Source of the DNA: Thiothrix sp.
GTDB taxonomy: Bacteria; Pseudomonadota; Gammaproteobacteria; Thiotrichales; Thiotrichaceae
Length of the DNA: 64,000 bases
Direction: 5' to 3'
NCBI GenBank assembly: GCA_008015155.1
Contig: SSFA01000008.1
Coordinates: 186,001 to 250,000 of the forward strand
Of the stretch, positions 55,736 to 63,482 are shown in pieces. The notes beneath the pieces were generated by a model. The model worked only from the letters and a program-made list of their open reading frames with translations. It was not told the DNA's origin and made no database searches. The first letter of the stretch is position 1; the number at the start of each line of letters is the position of its first letter. Both the position numbers and the translations under genes were made by a program.

Positions 55736-55769
55736 AAGGCATTGCTTGTGTGGCAATGCCTTTTATTTT
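55736..55769 (+). terminator. Rho-independent terminator after valS
   Basis: AAGGCATTGC (55736-55745) pairs perfectly with GCAATGCCTT (55753-55762), with a 7-nt loop, followed by TTATTTT. Confidence 0.88.
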
Positions 55770-55784
55770 GCCCGGCTAACTGGT

Positions 55785-55920
55785 TTACTTTTTATACTTC
55801 TTTCTCCAATAAGTGCAAATGCTTTCCCCATATTTTGAACCGCCTTTTAAGCACTCACAGGACTTCCCCATCACCATCCCGGTCTAACGACCTCCAGTCT
55901 TTTAAGCGAGCATCATAAGT
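55785..55920 (-). pseudogene. Frameshifted remnant of an Excalibur-motif (calcium-binding) protein
   Basis: Read on the minus strand, codons from 55920 give TYDARLKDWRSLDRDGDGEVL and then TGA. Dropping one C near 55860 switches to the frame that reads CECLKGGSKYGES and ends KYKK-stop at 55787-55785. The joined text DRDGDGEVCE fits the Excalibur pattern DxDxDGxxCE exactly. So this is probably the tail of a small secreted calcium-binding protein disabled by a one-base insertion and lacking its 5' end (an in-frame TAA lies just upstream). It could also be chance, as the piece is short. Confidence 0.45.
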
Positions 55921-56059
55921 TTATAGATTTATAAATTAACTGTAGCTAGTTATGTAACAGAAGATTTGATACGTACCCCGTCAGTCTATGCTCTTAGTCT
56001 GTTTTTTTAAACTTAGGCGCCAACTCACCAAGAAAAACGATACTTGTTTTTTTTATTTA

Positions 56060-56117
56060 TAACTAAAAAATCGCCCGTATGCTTCAATGCTGCTCTGGCT
56101 GCTTACCAACAGGGTAA
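56060..56117 (-). pseudogene. Partial duplicate of the 3' end of the adjacent HSL-type hydrolase gene
   Basis: About 50 bp here (ending CTAAAAAATCGCCCG at the left) closely match 56177-56228 inside the coding sequence of the hydrolase just upstream, differing by a handful of substitutions and one inserted base. On the minus strand it would encode the family's last helix but is out of frame. It looks like the stub of a second, tandem copy. Confidence 0.55.
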
Positions 56118-56130
56118 GGCTGGTGGTATA

Positions 56131-57072
56131 TCATGGGTTGGAAGGGTATTTAATGCCCTCAGTATCCAAATGCATAGCTAAAAAATCGCCCGTGTGCTTC
56201 AACGCTGCTCTGGCGGCTTCCAACATGGCAATGCTGTATATAAATACATGAAGCATGCCGACCCAGATGTGCAGCTCAACGTGGCTCCCTGCCTGCTCGG
56301 CGAGATCGGTATACCGAACTGAATCGTCCAGCAGCACCTCGTCTTCGCCTACATGAATGAGTGTAGGTGGCAGATTCAACAAGTTACCGAACAAGGGAGA
56401 TGCGTGTGGATTTGTCGCTTCCGCATCAGCAAGATAAAGCGTTGCTGCGTCCCGCATTTTCTTTTGATCAAGCAAGGGATCAGCACCAGCACGCGTGTCA
56501 AAGCTCTGACCACTCGCCGTCATATCCAACCAAGGCGACATCGCGGCTGCCGCTGCTGGCTTCAATGCTGACTGTTTATTAACAAAAGCAACCACAGCCA
56601 GTGCAAGACCACCACCGGCAGAGTCACCCACCACCGCAATATGCTTAAATCCTTGGCGTACTAACCCGTCATACGCTGCGACAGCATCATCAAAAGCGGC
56701 AGGAAACGGTTGTTCTGGGGCTAAGCTATATTCAGCGATGAAGGTCACTACACCTGCCGCTGCTGCTATCTGACCCGCAGCGTGGCGATAGGCATCAGCG
56801 GAACCCACCACATACCCTCCCCCATGAAGATAGAGAATGACAGCATCTGGCAGGCCATGCTGAGGATAACACCACCAGCCTGAAATACCCCCCACTCTAT
56901 CCTGTTTGTAATCAACGCCTGATGCTGGTGGTACTTGACTCATCATCGCATCGAACAAAGAACGTCCGTCGGGTGTGAGTTCGATAGCGGGTAAACCTTT
57001 AAGGAATTCGCGCGTTGCCATCATAGCCGTATGGTCTGCATCGCTAATGGGATGAATTGTTTTTGACATCAT
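56131..57072 (-). CDS. Alpha/beta hydrolase, hormone-sensitive lipase (HSL) type esterase
   Basis: 313 residues with the HSL signatures: oxyanion hole LYLHGGGYVVGSADAYR (about 83-95), nucleophile VVGDSAGGGLALA (GDSAG, about 150), acid in VGEDEVLLDD and histidine in GMLHVFIY. It hydrolyses short acyl esters; many relatives act on small esters or lactones. Two ATGs at 57072 and 57069 follow GAGG. It is divergent from a LysR regulator, which probably controls it. Its codon use is more GC-tolerant than that of the flanking core genes. Confidence 0.9.
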   Translation of the reverse strand: MMSKTIHPISDADHTAMMATREFLKGLPAIELTPDGRSLFDAMMSQVPPASGVDYKQDRVGGISGWWCYPQHGLPDAVILYLHGGGYVVGSADAYRHAAGQIAAAAGVVTFIAEYSLAPEQPFPAAFDDAVAAYDGLVRQGFKHIAVVGDSAGGGLALAVVAFVNKQSALKPAAAAAMSPWLDMTASGQSFDTRAGADPLLDQKKMRDAATLYLADAEATNPHASPLFGNLLNLPPTLIHVGEDEVLLDDSVRYTDLAEQAGSHVELHIWVGMLHVFIYSIAMLEAARAALKHTGDFLAMHLDTEGIKYPSNP

Positions 57073-57175
57073 GCCTCACATTAAGTTGAGTGTTACAAAT
57101 TACAGGTAAGCATTAGCTGTTTGAGAATCCCAATTCGATAGATTTCAGACAGTAGCGTTTCACAACACAATTTAA

Positions 57176-57204
57176 TTGACCCATATTAGATTAGATAGTA
57201 GTAA
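57176..57204 (+). promoter_or_regulatory. Possible promoter of the LysR gene
   Basis: TTGACC (57176-57181) and TAGTAA (57199-57204) are spaced by 17 nt, 35 nt before the ATG. The 166-nt divergent gap is where a LysR box for the esterase would lie, but I see no clear T-N11-A dyad that I would insist on. Confidence 0.35.
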
Positions 57205-57238
57205 AATAGGGACATAGTGTTTCATTAATGGATCAGAC

Positions 57239-58132
57239 ATGGATCTCACTCACCTGACCGACTTCAACCTTGTGGCGTATTATGGCGGCTTTGGACTAGC
57301 CAGCCGCGCCAGTGGGCGGCCGAAAGCCACCTTGTCACGCCATGTCTTAGCCTTAGAGAAACAGTTGGATGTCCGGCTTCTGGAAAGATCGGGTCACGCG
57401 TTTAGACTAAGCGACGAAGGCAAGGCGCTACATGAAAGAACCCACAACCTAGTTGATGAGATTATAGCGGTGACGCGTGACCTAAGGGAGAAACGCGATC
57501 GGCCAAGCGGTAAACTAAGGGTCAGTTCGCCAGTCACTTTCGGTCAATCTATGATGGGACGCCTAGGAGCCGAATTCATTCGACGCTACCCCGATGTACA
57601 GTTGGAAGTCACCATCGAAGATCGAGAAGTGGATCTGATTGAAGAGGGCTATGACGTAGTTATTCGGGTGAATCCACAGCCTGACAGTGAATTAGTTGGA
57701 CGTTGTTTCGCCCAAGATACTTTACTGCTGGTCTCTTCGCCCCTATTCAGTTGTGCCGAGCTTGAGTTGAAGAAATCGATACCAGCGACCATTCCTATTG
57801 TGCCTGCAGTGGTTGGAATAAAAGCTCCCCAAGTCGGTACATGGACGGTCTCTGATGGAATTCACACTCGCACTTTTTCACCACAGGCTATTTTACGCTT
57901 AGCTACACCGTTGATGGTTCGCGATGCCGTATTGACGGGGGTTGGTATGGCTGTGCTCGCGCACAACCTAGTGTCAAAAGACTTAGCTGAGCAGCGACTA
58001 ATTTCATGGGGAACCGTCCTCAACCAGAGCGTTTCATTATGGGTGCTTCACACATCACGTCGGCTCACTAACAGCAAAGTCTCAGCCTTCGTTCAATTTT
58101 TGTGTAATACACCCAATATACTCTCACCATAA
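57239..58132 (+). CDS. LysR family transcriptional regulator
   Basis: 297 residues. An N-terminal winged HTH (FNLVAYYGGFGLASRASGRPKATLSRHVLALEKQLDVRLLERSGHAFRLSDEG) is followed by a periplasmic-binding-like effector domain with the YPDVQLEVTIEDREVDLIEEGYDVVIRVNP pattern typical of the CrgA/AaeR-like LysR subgroup. It is divergent from the HSL-type esterase and likely regulates it in response to a small molecule. Codons such as CGG and CGC for Arg are more frequent than in nearby genes, consistent with acquisition together with the esterase. Confidence 0.9.
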   Translation: MDLTHLTDFNLVAYYGGFGLASRASGRPKATLSRHVLALEKQLDVRLLERSGHAFRLSDEGKALHERTHNLVDEIIAVTRDLREKRDRPSGKLRVSSPVTFGQSMMGRLGAEFIRRYPDVQLEVTIEDREVDLIEEGYDVVIRVNPQPDSELVGRCFAQDTLLLVSSPLFSCAELELKKSIPATIPIVPAVVGIKAPQVGTWTVSDGIHTRTFSPQAILRLATPLMVRDAVLTGVGMAVLAHNLVSKDLAEQRLISWGTVLNQSVSLWVLHTSRRLTNSKVSAFVQFLCNTPNILSP

Positions 58133-58685
58133 ACAGTACCCATCCTTGACTTCGCGATAACCATTTTTCAAAAAAGAAAAAAGGTCATCTAAACACTACA
58201 AAAACCTTTCTACAAAACTGCAAGACTATTTTTTCGATTGTTTCGTAACTTAGTTAGTGTTCCCCCTGCTTATAGGAATGAACCAGTGGGCGGTAACTAC
58301 ATTAGGGGTTATGAATTGCTCATCGTTAGGCTATCCCAATCAAAGACTTTACAAACCCGATATTAAATAAGGCGCACATCAGAGTTTCAGTGATAGCTGG
58401 TGCTGTTATTAACAAAACTACCTCCTTCACCAACTATATAAGAACTAGCAAAAAAGCGAATAAGGATTTACAAAATGTGAAGAAATTTTTAGTTCCAAGT
58501 TCACCTAATTATTACCCATCTATAAATCACAACCTTCATTTTCAATGCTAAGACTAGAGACGCCCTCCTCGCAAAGCTCTAACCTAAACCCCAAACAAAC
58601 TCAGCCCTTTATTACCTCTAGCTTGCCAGTACTAAATTTATAAGATCTCACTTCACGATCAACATGAGTAACCAAGGAGAGGCGT
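58133..58685. other. 553-nt gene-free region
   Basis: AT-rich and without a convincing gene. One 30-codon ORF (58278-58370) has AGGA almost touching its ATG and no family resemblance. No repeat, tRNA or strong hairpin is visible. The right end must hold the promoter of the next hydrolase, whose ribosome binding site (AAGGAGAGG) is at 58673-58681. Confidence 0.5.
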
Positions 58686-59507
58686 ATGTATATTAGTACT
58701 AAAGACCAAACATCTCTTTATGTGAAAGATTGGGGACAAGGTCAACCGGTGATTTTAATTCATGGCTGGCCTTTATCAGCAGACAGTTGGGATCCAGTTG
58801 CAGTGGACTTAGTGAATGCTGGTTTTCGAGTAATCGCTTATGACCGGCGTGGTTTTGGCCGCTCTGATCAACCTTGGGATGGTTATAATTACGACACCTT
58901 TGCTGATGACTTAGCCGCTGTCATGAAGAAAACCGGCGCACAAGATGCTGCCTTAGTTGGTTTTTCAATGGGTGGTGGTGAGGTTGCTCGGTATATGTCA
59001 CGGCATCAAGGTAAACATGTTGTTAAGGCTGCATTGATCTCATCGGTTGTGCCATTTATGTTAAAGACCCCTAACAATCCTGAAGGGGTTGATGGTGCAG
59101 TTTTTGAAGATATGAAAAAAGGCATTGGCGCTGAACGCCCTAAATTCTTTGCTGATTTCTTCAAGGATTTCTATGGAGTCACGATGCTAAGCCGTCCAGT
59201 CAGCCAAGCCTATTTAGACTGGTCGACTAGCGTTGCTATGCAAGCCAGCCTTAAAGCGACTTTAGAGTGTGTAGATGCTTTTGGAAAAACAGATTTTCGT
59301 GATGATTTACCTTATTTTAAAGTGCCCACTTTAATTATTCACGGCAACAAAGACGTTACTGTGCCGATTACAACGAGCGCTTATCAGGCTTACCAAGGTA
59401 TTGCTGGGTCTAAAATGCTTGAATACGATGGCGAACCTCATGGCGTTTTTGCTACGCAAAAAGATCGGCTAGTCAGTGATTTATTAGAATTTTTAAAAAG
59501 TGCATAG
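58686..59507 (+). CDS. Alpha/beta hydrolase, non-haem chloroperoxidase/arylesterase type
   Basis: 273 residues. Motifs match cofactor-free haloperoxidase-like hydrolases: VILIHGWPLSADSWDP (oxyanion), VIAYDRRGFGRSDQPWDGYNYDTFADDLAAV, nucleophile LVGFSMGGGEVARY (Ser), acid HGNKDVTVP (Asp), and GEPHGVFAT (His). Such enzymes are esterases that can also form peracids; the natural substrate is unknown. A strong AAGGAGAGG ribosome binding site precedes the ATG. It is monocistronic, ended by a hairpin. Confidence 0.9.
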   Translation: MYISTKDQTSLYVKDWGQGQPVILIHGWPLSADSWDPVAVDLVNAGFRVIAYDRRGFGRSDQPWDGYNYDTFADDLAAVMKKTGAQDAALVGFSMGGGEVARYMSRHQGKHVVKAALISSVVPFMLKTPNNPEGVDGAVFEDMKKGIGAERPKFFADFFKDFYGVTMLSRPVSQAYLDWSTSVAMQASLKATLECVDAFGKTDFRDDLPYFKVPTLIIHGNKDVTVPITTSAYQAYQGIAGSKMLEYDGEPHGVFATQKDRLVSDLLEFLKSA

Positions 59508-59526
59508 CAGATTTTTTATTAAGAAT

Positions 59527-59552
59527 AGCGCCTATAATGGCGCTTTCTTTTA
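59527..59552 (+). terminator. Rho-independent terminator after the chloroperoxidase-type gene
   Basis: AGCGCC (59527-59532) pairs with GGCGCT (59539-59544) over a 6-nt loop (TATAAT), followed by TTCTTTT. Confidence 0.78.
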
Positions 59553-59792
59553 TCAATCGTTTAGAGTTCTCCTAACTAGACAAAAAAAGCTAAACAAATA
59601 TTAGTAAGCCACTCAGAGCCTCGGTAGTAGGCTATTGATATCGGTTAGTAGGTGCTCAACCTATACCATTTGGTAAGCTTTTTCTAAGAAAAACCATGCT
59701 ACCATGCGCAGTCAGTTCGTCTAAAACAGCTGCAGCCCCGCTTGGCTGCGATTAATCTGCTTAAAATAATACTTAGCTAGAGGGCTAGAGCT

Positions 59793-61703
59793 TTGAAACA
59801 GTTAGTGTGCTTCGGGTGGGTTCGGATAGTTTGGATCTGTGTACTCTTCGCCCTCCCCCTCACCGTGTCTCAGGCTAATAAACTCTTCCCCTTTGACACG
59901 AATAGTTTTAATCAAACAACTGCTCAACAAGGTGATCCCTTACCCCCTGAGCAAGCCTTCGCTTTAAACCCTCCACTGTTCGATGGTAAGCAACTCCTGT
60001 TACGCTGGGATTTACCTGAAGCTAAGTTTTATCTCTATAAAGAAAAATTCAAAGTTAGAGTGCTCAATCCTGAGCTTAAAGTCGGTGAGTTACAGCTACC
60101 GGCAGGCGAGGCTAAGCACGACGAATTCTTTGGGGATGTGCATGTCCTCCATCATAGCGCCGAACTTAAACTACCTATTGATTTAACAGGAAAAACTAGC
60201 GGCAATTTACAGGTTGAAGTAGGTTGGCAAGGCTGTGATGGTGATTTAGGAGTGTGCTATCCGCCTGAATTAAAATATTACAGTGCCAGTATTCCGACTG
60301 ATCCTGCCAAACTAGCGCAAGGTTTTATCCTCGAGCCGAGTGAAGCACCGATTACAGGAACAGTGGCTAATCCCAGCCAAGCGGCGGCGACTAATTTACC
60401 TCCAGCTGTCATTAAACCCGAACAAGATCAAATTGCAGATACACTGGCTTATGGTAATTGGGCTTTAACTTTGCTCAGCTTCTTTGGCTTTGGCTTATTA
60501 CTCTCGTTTACCCCCTGTATTTTCCCGATGATTCCGATTCTGTCAGGGATTATTGCAGGGCAAAAAAACCTAAGTACCCGTGGGGCTTTTCTACTTTCTT
60601 TAGTCTATGTCTTGGCCATGGCCGCCACTTATACCGTTGCGGGTGTGTTAGCTGGGTTATTTGGTAGCAATCTACAAATCCTCTTTCAAAATCCTTGGAT
60701 TTTGGGGATGTTTAGTGCGGTCTTTGTGCTACTTGCACTCTCTATGTTTGGTTTTTATGAGCTGCAAATGCCTGCCGCTTTCCAACAACGTTTAACCGAT
60801 CTTAGTAATCAACAAGCAGGTGGCAATCTCATTGGAGTTGCGATCATGGGTGCGCTTTCTGCCTTAATTGTAGGGCCGTGCGTTGCAGCGCCTCTAGCAG
60901 GAGCTTTGATTTATATCGGTCAAAGTGGAGATGCATTACTAGGAGGAGCAGCTTTATTTATGCTCAGCATCGGCATGGGTATCCCGCTATTAATTATTGG
61001 TACTTCAGCAGGTAAATTCTTGCCGCGTGCGGGCGCGTGGATGGAAAGCGTTAAAGCAGTCTTTGGCGTCATGCTCTTGGGCGTAGCGCTTACCTTGCTA
61101 GAGCGTATTTTACCCGAAATGGTGAGCATGTTTTTATGGGCTGCCCTACTGATTATTGCTGCTATTTATATGGGCGCACTCACTGCTTTACCGCCTAATA
61201 GCACAGGTTGGAGGACTTTATGGAAAGGTTTAGCGGTTTTATTGTTCATACAAGGTAGTTTAGTGGCTATCGGTGCTGCTGCAGGGAGCACTAACCTCAT
61301 TCAACCCTTGAAAGGCGTTTTTAATGGCGAGCAGGCTAATGAACTGAGTTTCCGATCGGTTAACAGCATCTCTGAACTCAATCAAGCTGTCATTGATGCT
61401 AAAGGCAAACCAGTTTTATTTGATTTCTATGCCGATTGGTGTGTGAGTTGCCGTGAAATGGATAAATATACGTTTAGCGACCCAAACGTTAAAACTGCCT
61501 TAAAAGATTTTGTCTTATTACGCACTGATTTATCTTCGATTACTAAGGCGCATCGCGAGTTATTAGCCCAATTTAATCTCTATGGGCCGCCAGGTATTAT
61601 CCTCTTCGATACCCAAGGGCAAGAACGGAAAAATTTGCGCGTCGTCGGTTTTATGCGTGCTGAGCCTTTTGCTAAGCATGTGAGTCAAATTCAAGCACCC
61701 TAA
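59793..61703 (+). CDS. dsbD: Thiol:disulfide interchange protein DsbD
   Basis: 636 residues in the full three-domain layout. A signal peptide (IVWICVLFALPLTVSQA) leads to the periplasmic alpha domain with its Cys pair in GCDGDLGVCYPP (about 148 and 155). Eight helices follow, with the redox cysteines in FTPCIFPMIPIL and VGPCVAAPL, and the C-terminal thioredoxin domain has FYADWCVSCREMD (CxxC). DsbD carries electrons from cytoplasmic thioredoxin to the periplasm for DsbC and cytochrome c maturation. The start is TTG with a weak AGAGGG upstream; no in-frame ATG would keep the signal peptide. Confidence 0.95.
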   Translation: MKQLVCFGWVRIVWICVLFALPLTVSQANKLFPFDTNSFNQTTAQQGDPLPPEQAFALNPPLFDGKQLLLRWDLPEAKFYLYKEKFKVRVLNPELKVGELQLPAGEAKHDEFFGDVHVLHHSAELKLPIDLTGKTSGNLQVEVGWQGCDGDLGVCYPPELKYYSASIPTDPAKLAQGFILEPSEAPITGTVANPSQAAATNLPPAVIKPEQDQIADTLAYGNWALTLLSFFGFGLLLSFTPCIFPMIPILSGIIAGQKNLSTRGAFLLSLVYVLAMAATYTVAGVLAGLFGSNLQILFQNPWILGMFSAVFVLLALSMFGFYELQMPAAFQQRLTDLSNQQAGGNLIGVAIMGALSALIVGPCVAAPLAGALIYIGQSGDALLGGAALFMLSIGMGIPLLIIGTSAGKFLPRAGAWMESVKAVFGVMLLGVALTLLERILPEMVSMFLWAALLIIAAIYMGALTALPPNSTGWRTLWKGLAVLLFIQGSLVAIGAAAGSTNLIQPLKGVFNGEQANELSFRSVNSISELNQAVIDAKGKPVLFDFYADWCVSCREMDKYTFSDPNVKTALKDFVLLRTDLSSITKAHRELLAQFNLYGPPGIILFDTQGQERKNLRVVGFMRAEPFAKHVSQIQAP

Positions 61704-61749
61704 TTATATTACTTAAACTAGCTAAGCTCTGTTTAAGCTAAAAGCTTAG

Positions 61750-62676
61750 TTAGCCATAACGTGCTTCGCCTTGGCGACGAAAGTCACTTGGAGTCATTCC
61801 TTTTAGCTCCATAAAGCGTCGGTTGAAATTTGCAATATTATTAAAGCCGACGTTATAACAAATCGTACTGACATATTGATCGGTTTCCATTAATAACTGA
61901 CAGGCACGATTGACCCGTAAGCGATTCACAAAATCAGTAAAGGTATTACCAGTAGCACGCCGGAAATAGCGCGAGAAGCGACTTTCACTCATGCCCACAC
62001 GTTTGGCAATATCAATTAATGCAAACTGATTCGAGTAGTTAGCCGTAATATAATCAACCACTTCACTAATCTGGCGTAAAGAAGCATCATCTTCGAAGCT
62101 TTGTAGCTGTACATTAGACAGCAAACGATAATCATGATGGCGTGCTAGCAAGCCCAATAAGGCCACAAACTCACTAAAACGTTGCAAACCAGAAGATTGA
62201 CGAATTTTTACGATACGCTCGTAAGCCTGTTCGCTTAAGCCCATGAACTCAATGCCGTGCTTAGCGCGCTCTAATAAAGGCAGAGCCTCGCGCAGTTCAG
62301 ATAAATACTCACTAGCTTGACGCAGAGGTTCATCAGAGAATTGCAGCACCAAATCACGTACACGCACCCCTTCTTCGGGTAGCTCACTAGAAATCCAATT
62401 ATGCGGCAAGCGTGGCCCTGTAAGGACTAAATGCCCAGGTTCAAAACGCCCAATATAATCCCCAACGAATACTTTTCCGGTGGTTTCAACGATGAGATGC
62501 AGCTCGTATTCTTCGTGATAATGCCAACGAATCAATGGGTTAGGCGCTCCATGCTCAAGGCAACGGATATAACCGTAGGAACCTTCTGGCTCATAACCTA
62601 AAACCGGATCACGCTGAAAATCGCGTTCTAGTTCCGGTGAGCGTGGTGAAATTTTTTGTCGAGCTAGACTACCCAT
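61750..62676 (-). CDS. AraC family regulator of the polyol operon
   Basis: 308 residues. The N-terminal half is a cupin-like sensor (RWHYHEEYELHLIVETTGKVFVGDYIGRFEPGHLVLTGPRLPHNW), and the C-terminal half has two AraC HTHs (IDIAKRVGMSESRFSRYFRRATG and VSTICYNVGFNNIANFNRRFMELKGMTPSDFRR). It lies 21 nt downstream of the sorbitol dehydrogenase-like gene on the same strand, with AGGAGAG before its ATG. The setting resembles MtlR-type activators of mannitol/arabitol operons. Binding sites would be upstream of the operon, outside the window. Confidence 0.88.
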   Translation of the reverse strand: MGSLARQKISPRSPELERDFQRDPVLGYEPEGSYGYIRCLEHGAPNPLIRWHYHEEYELHLIVETTGKVFVGDYIGRFEPGHLVLTGPRLPHNWISSELPEEGVRVRDLVLQFSDEPLRQASEYLSELREALPLLERAKHGIEFMGLSEQAYERIVKIRQSSGLQRFSEFVALLGLLARHHDYRLLSNVQLQSFEDDASLRQISEVVDYITANYSNQFALIDIAKRVGMSESRFSRYFRRATGNTFTDFVNRLRVNRACQLLMETDQYVSTICYNVGFNNIANFNRRFMELKGMTPSDFRRQGEARYG

Positions 62677-62696
62677 TATTCTCTCCTACTCACTCT

Positions 62697-63482
62697 CTAC
62701 GACATCACATTGCCGCCATCCACATTAAGCGTCTGTGCTGTAATATACGCTGATTCATCGCTTGCTAAAAAGACTGCAGCACCGGCGATATCTTGTGGTA
62801 TCCCCATCCGTCCTAAAGGTACGGCTTTCCCAACGGCAATTTTCTTCTCGCCAGGCTGTAAACCTTCATATTTGGCAAATAAGCTATCTACCTGACCCCA
62901 CATAGGCGTATCGATCACCCCGGGAGAAATACCATTAACACGAATACCATACTCTGCCATTGCTAAGGCAGCCGATTGGGTATAGCTAATCACAGCGGCT
63001 TTAGAAGCACAATAATGTGAGACTAAACCCTCACCTCGCCGCCCTGCTTGGGAAGCTAGATTGATAATACTCCCAGTTTCACCCGCATCCACTAAACCTT
63101 GTAAAACGGCTTGCATCACAAAAAACATGCCTTTGACATTCACCGCGAAGATCTTGTCATACATGGCTTCATGCGATTCTAATAAAGGCGCCATATCGAA
63201 GATCGCTGCATTATTGAATAACACATTGATCAGGCCAGATTGCTGGTTAACCTGAGCCACCAAGGTTTTAACTGCAGCGGTATCGACCACATTTAAACTG
63301 TGATACTGCAAACAGCTAAACTTCTGCATTAAGGCTTGTAATTCAGCACTTGGCTCAGCTGCTAAATCAATCGCTGTACAAGTAGCAGCTTCTGTTAAGA
63401 AAGCCTCAGTCACGGCTAAACCGATGCCACCATTCGCGCCCGTTACGAGCGCGTGTTTACCTTGTAGACGTTGTAAATTCAT
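62697..63482 (-). CDS. SDR family polyol dehydrogenase, sorbitol dehydrogenase (SmoS)-like
   Basis: 261 residues. Classical SDR motifs: VTGANGGIGLA, NNAAIFDMAPLLE, IINLASQAGRRGEGLVSHYCASKAAVI (Ser, Tyr-x-x-x-Lys) and NVDGGNVMS at the end. The NAAxFD-x-AP and SQAGRRGE stretches are those of bacterial sorbitol dehydrogenase SmoS (L-iditol 2-dehydrogenase), which oxidises D-sorbitol to fructose with NAD+. The start overlaps the upstream polyol dehydrogenase stop by 1 nt (TAATG), which signals coupling in a sugar-alcohol catabolic operon. Galactitol or other polyols cannot be excluded. Confidence 0.85.
   Translation of the reverse strand: MNLQRLQGKHALVTGANGGIGLAVTEAFLTEAATCTAIDLAAEPSAELQALMQKFSCLQYHSLNVVDTAAVKTLVAQVNQQSGLINVLFNNAAIFDMAPLLESHEAMYDKIFAVNVKGMFFVMQAVLQGLVDAGETGSIINLASQAGRRGEGLVSHYCASKAAVISYTQSAALAMAEYGIRVNGISPGVIDTPMWGQVDSLFAKYEGLQPGEKKIAVGKAVPLGRMGIPQDIAGAAVFLASDESAYITAQTLNVDGGNVMS

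Larger units (their letters stand above)
55726..56130. other. Gene-poor stretch with remnants between valS and the HSL-type hydrolase
   Basis: Besides the valS terminator, this 405-nt interval holds the Excalibur-like remnant and the duplicated hydrolase tail, both on the minus strand. The rest (about 55921-56050) is AT-rich with no recognisable coding. Base composition and codon use around here differ from the housekeeping genes to the left, so it is probably an accessory region. Confidence 0.5.

Noticed and set aside
55613..55918. 101-codon open frame on the plus strand over the valS end
   Set aside because: It overlaps valS in another frame and runs through the valS terminator; the minus-strand remnant explains the right part better.
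58278..58370. 30-codon ORF starting MNQWAVTTLG
   Set aside because: AGGA nearly touches the ATG, no family resemblance, and it is isolated in an AT-rich gap; chance is likelier.
61719..61753. Imperfect AT-rich inverted repeat (CTAGCTAAGCT / AGCTTAGTTAG) between dsbD and the AraC gene
   Set aside because: Terminator-like but with a mismatch, a long loop and no T-run; TTAAGC/GCTTAA words are common in this genome, so it is too weak to list.
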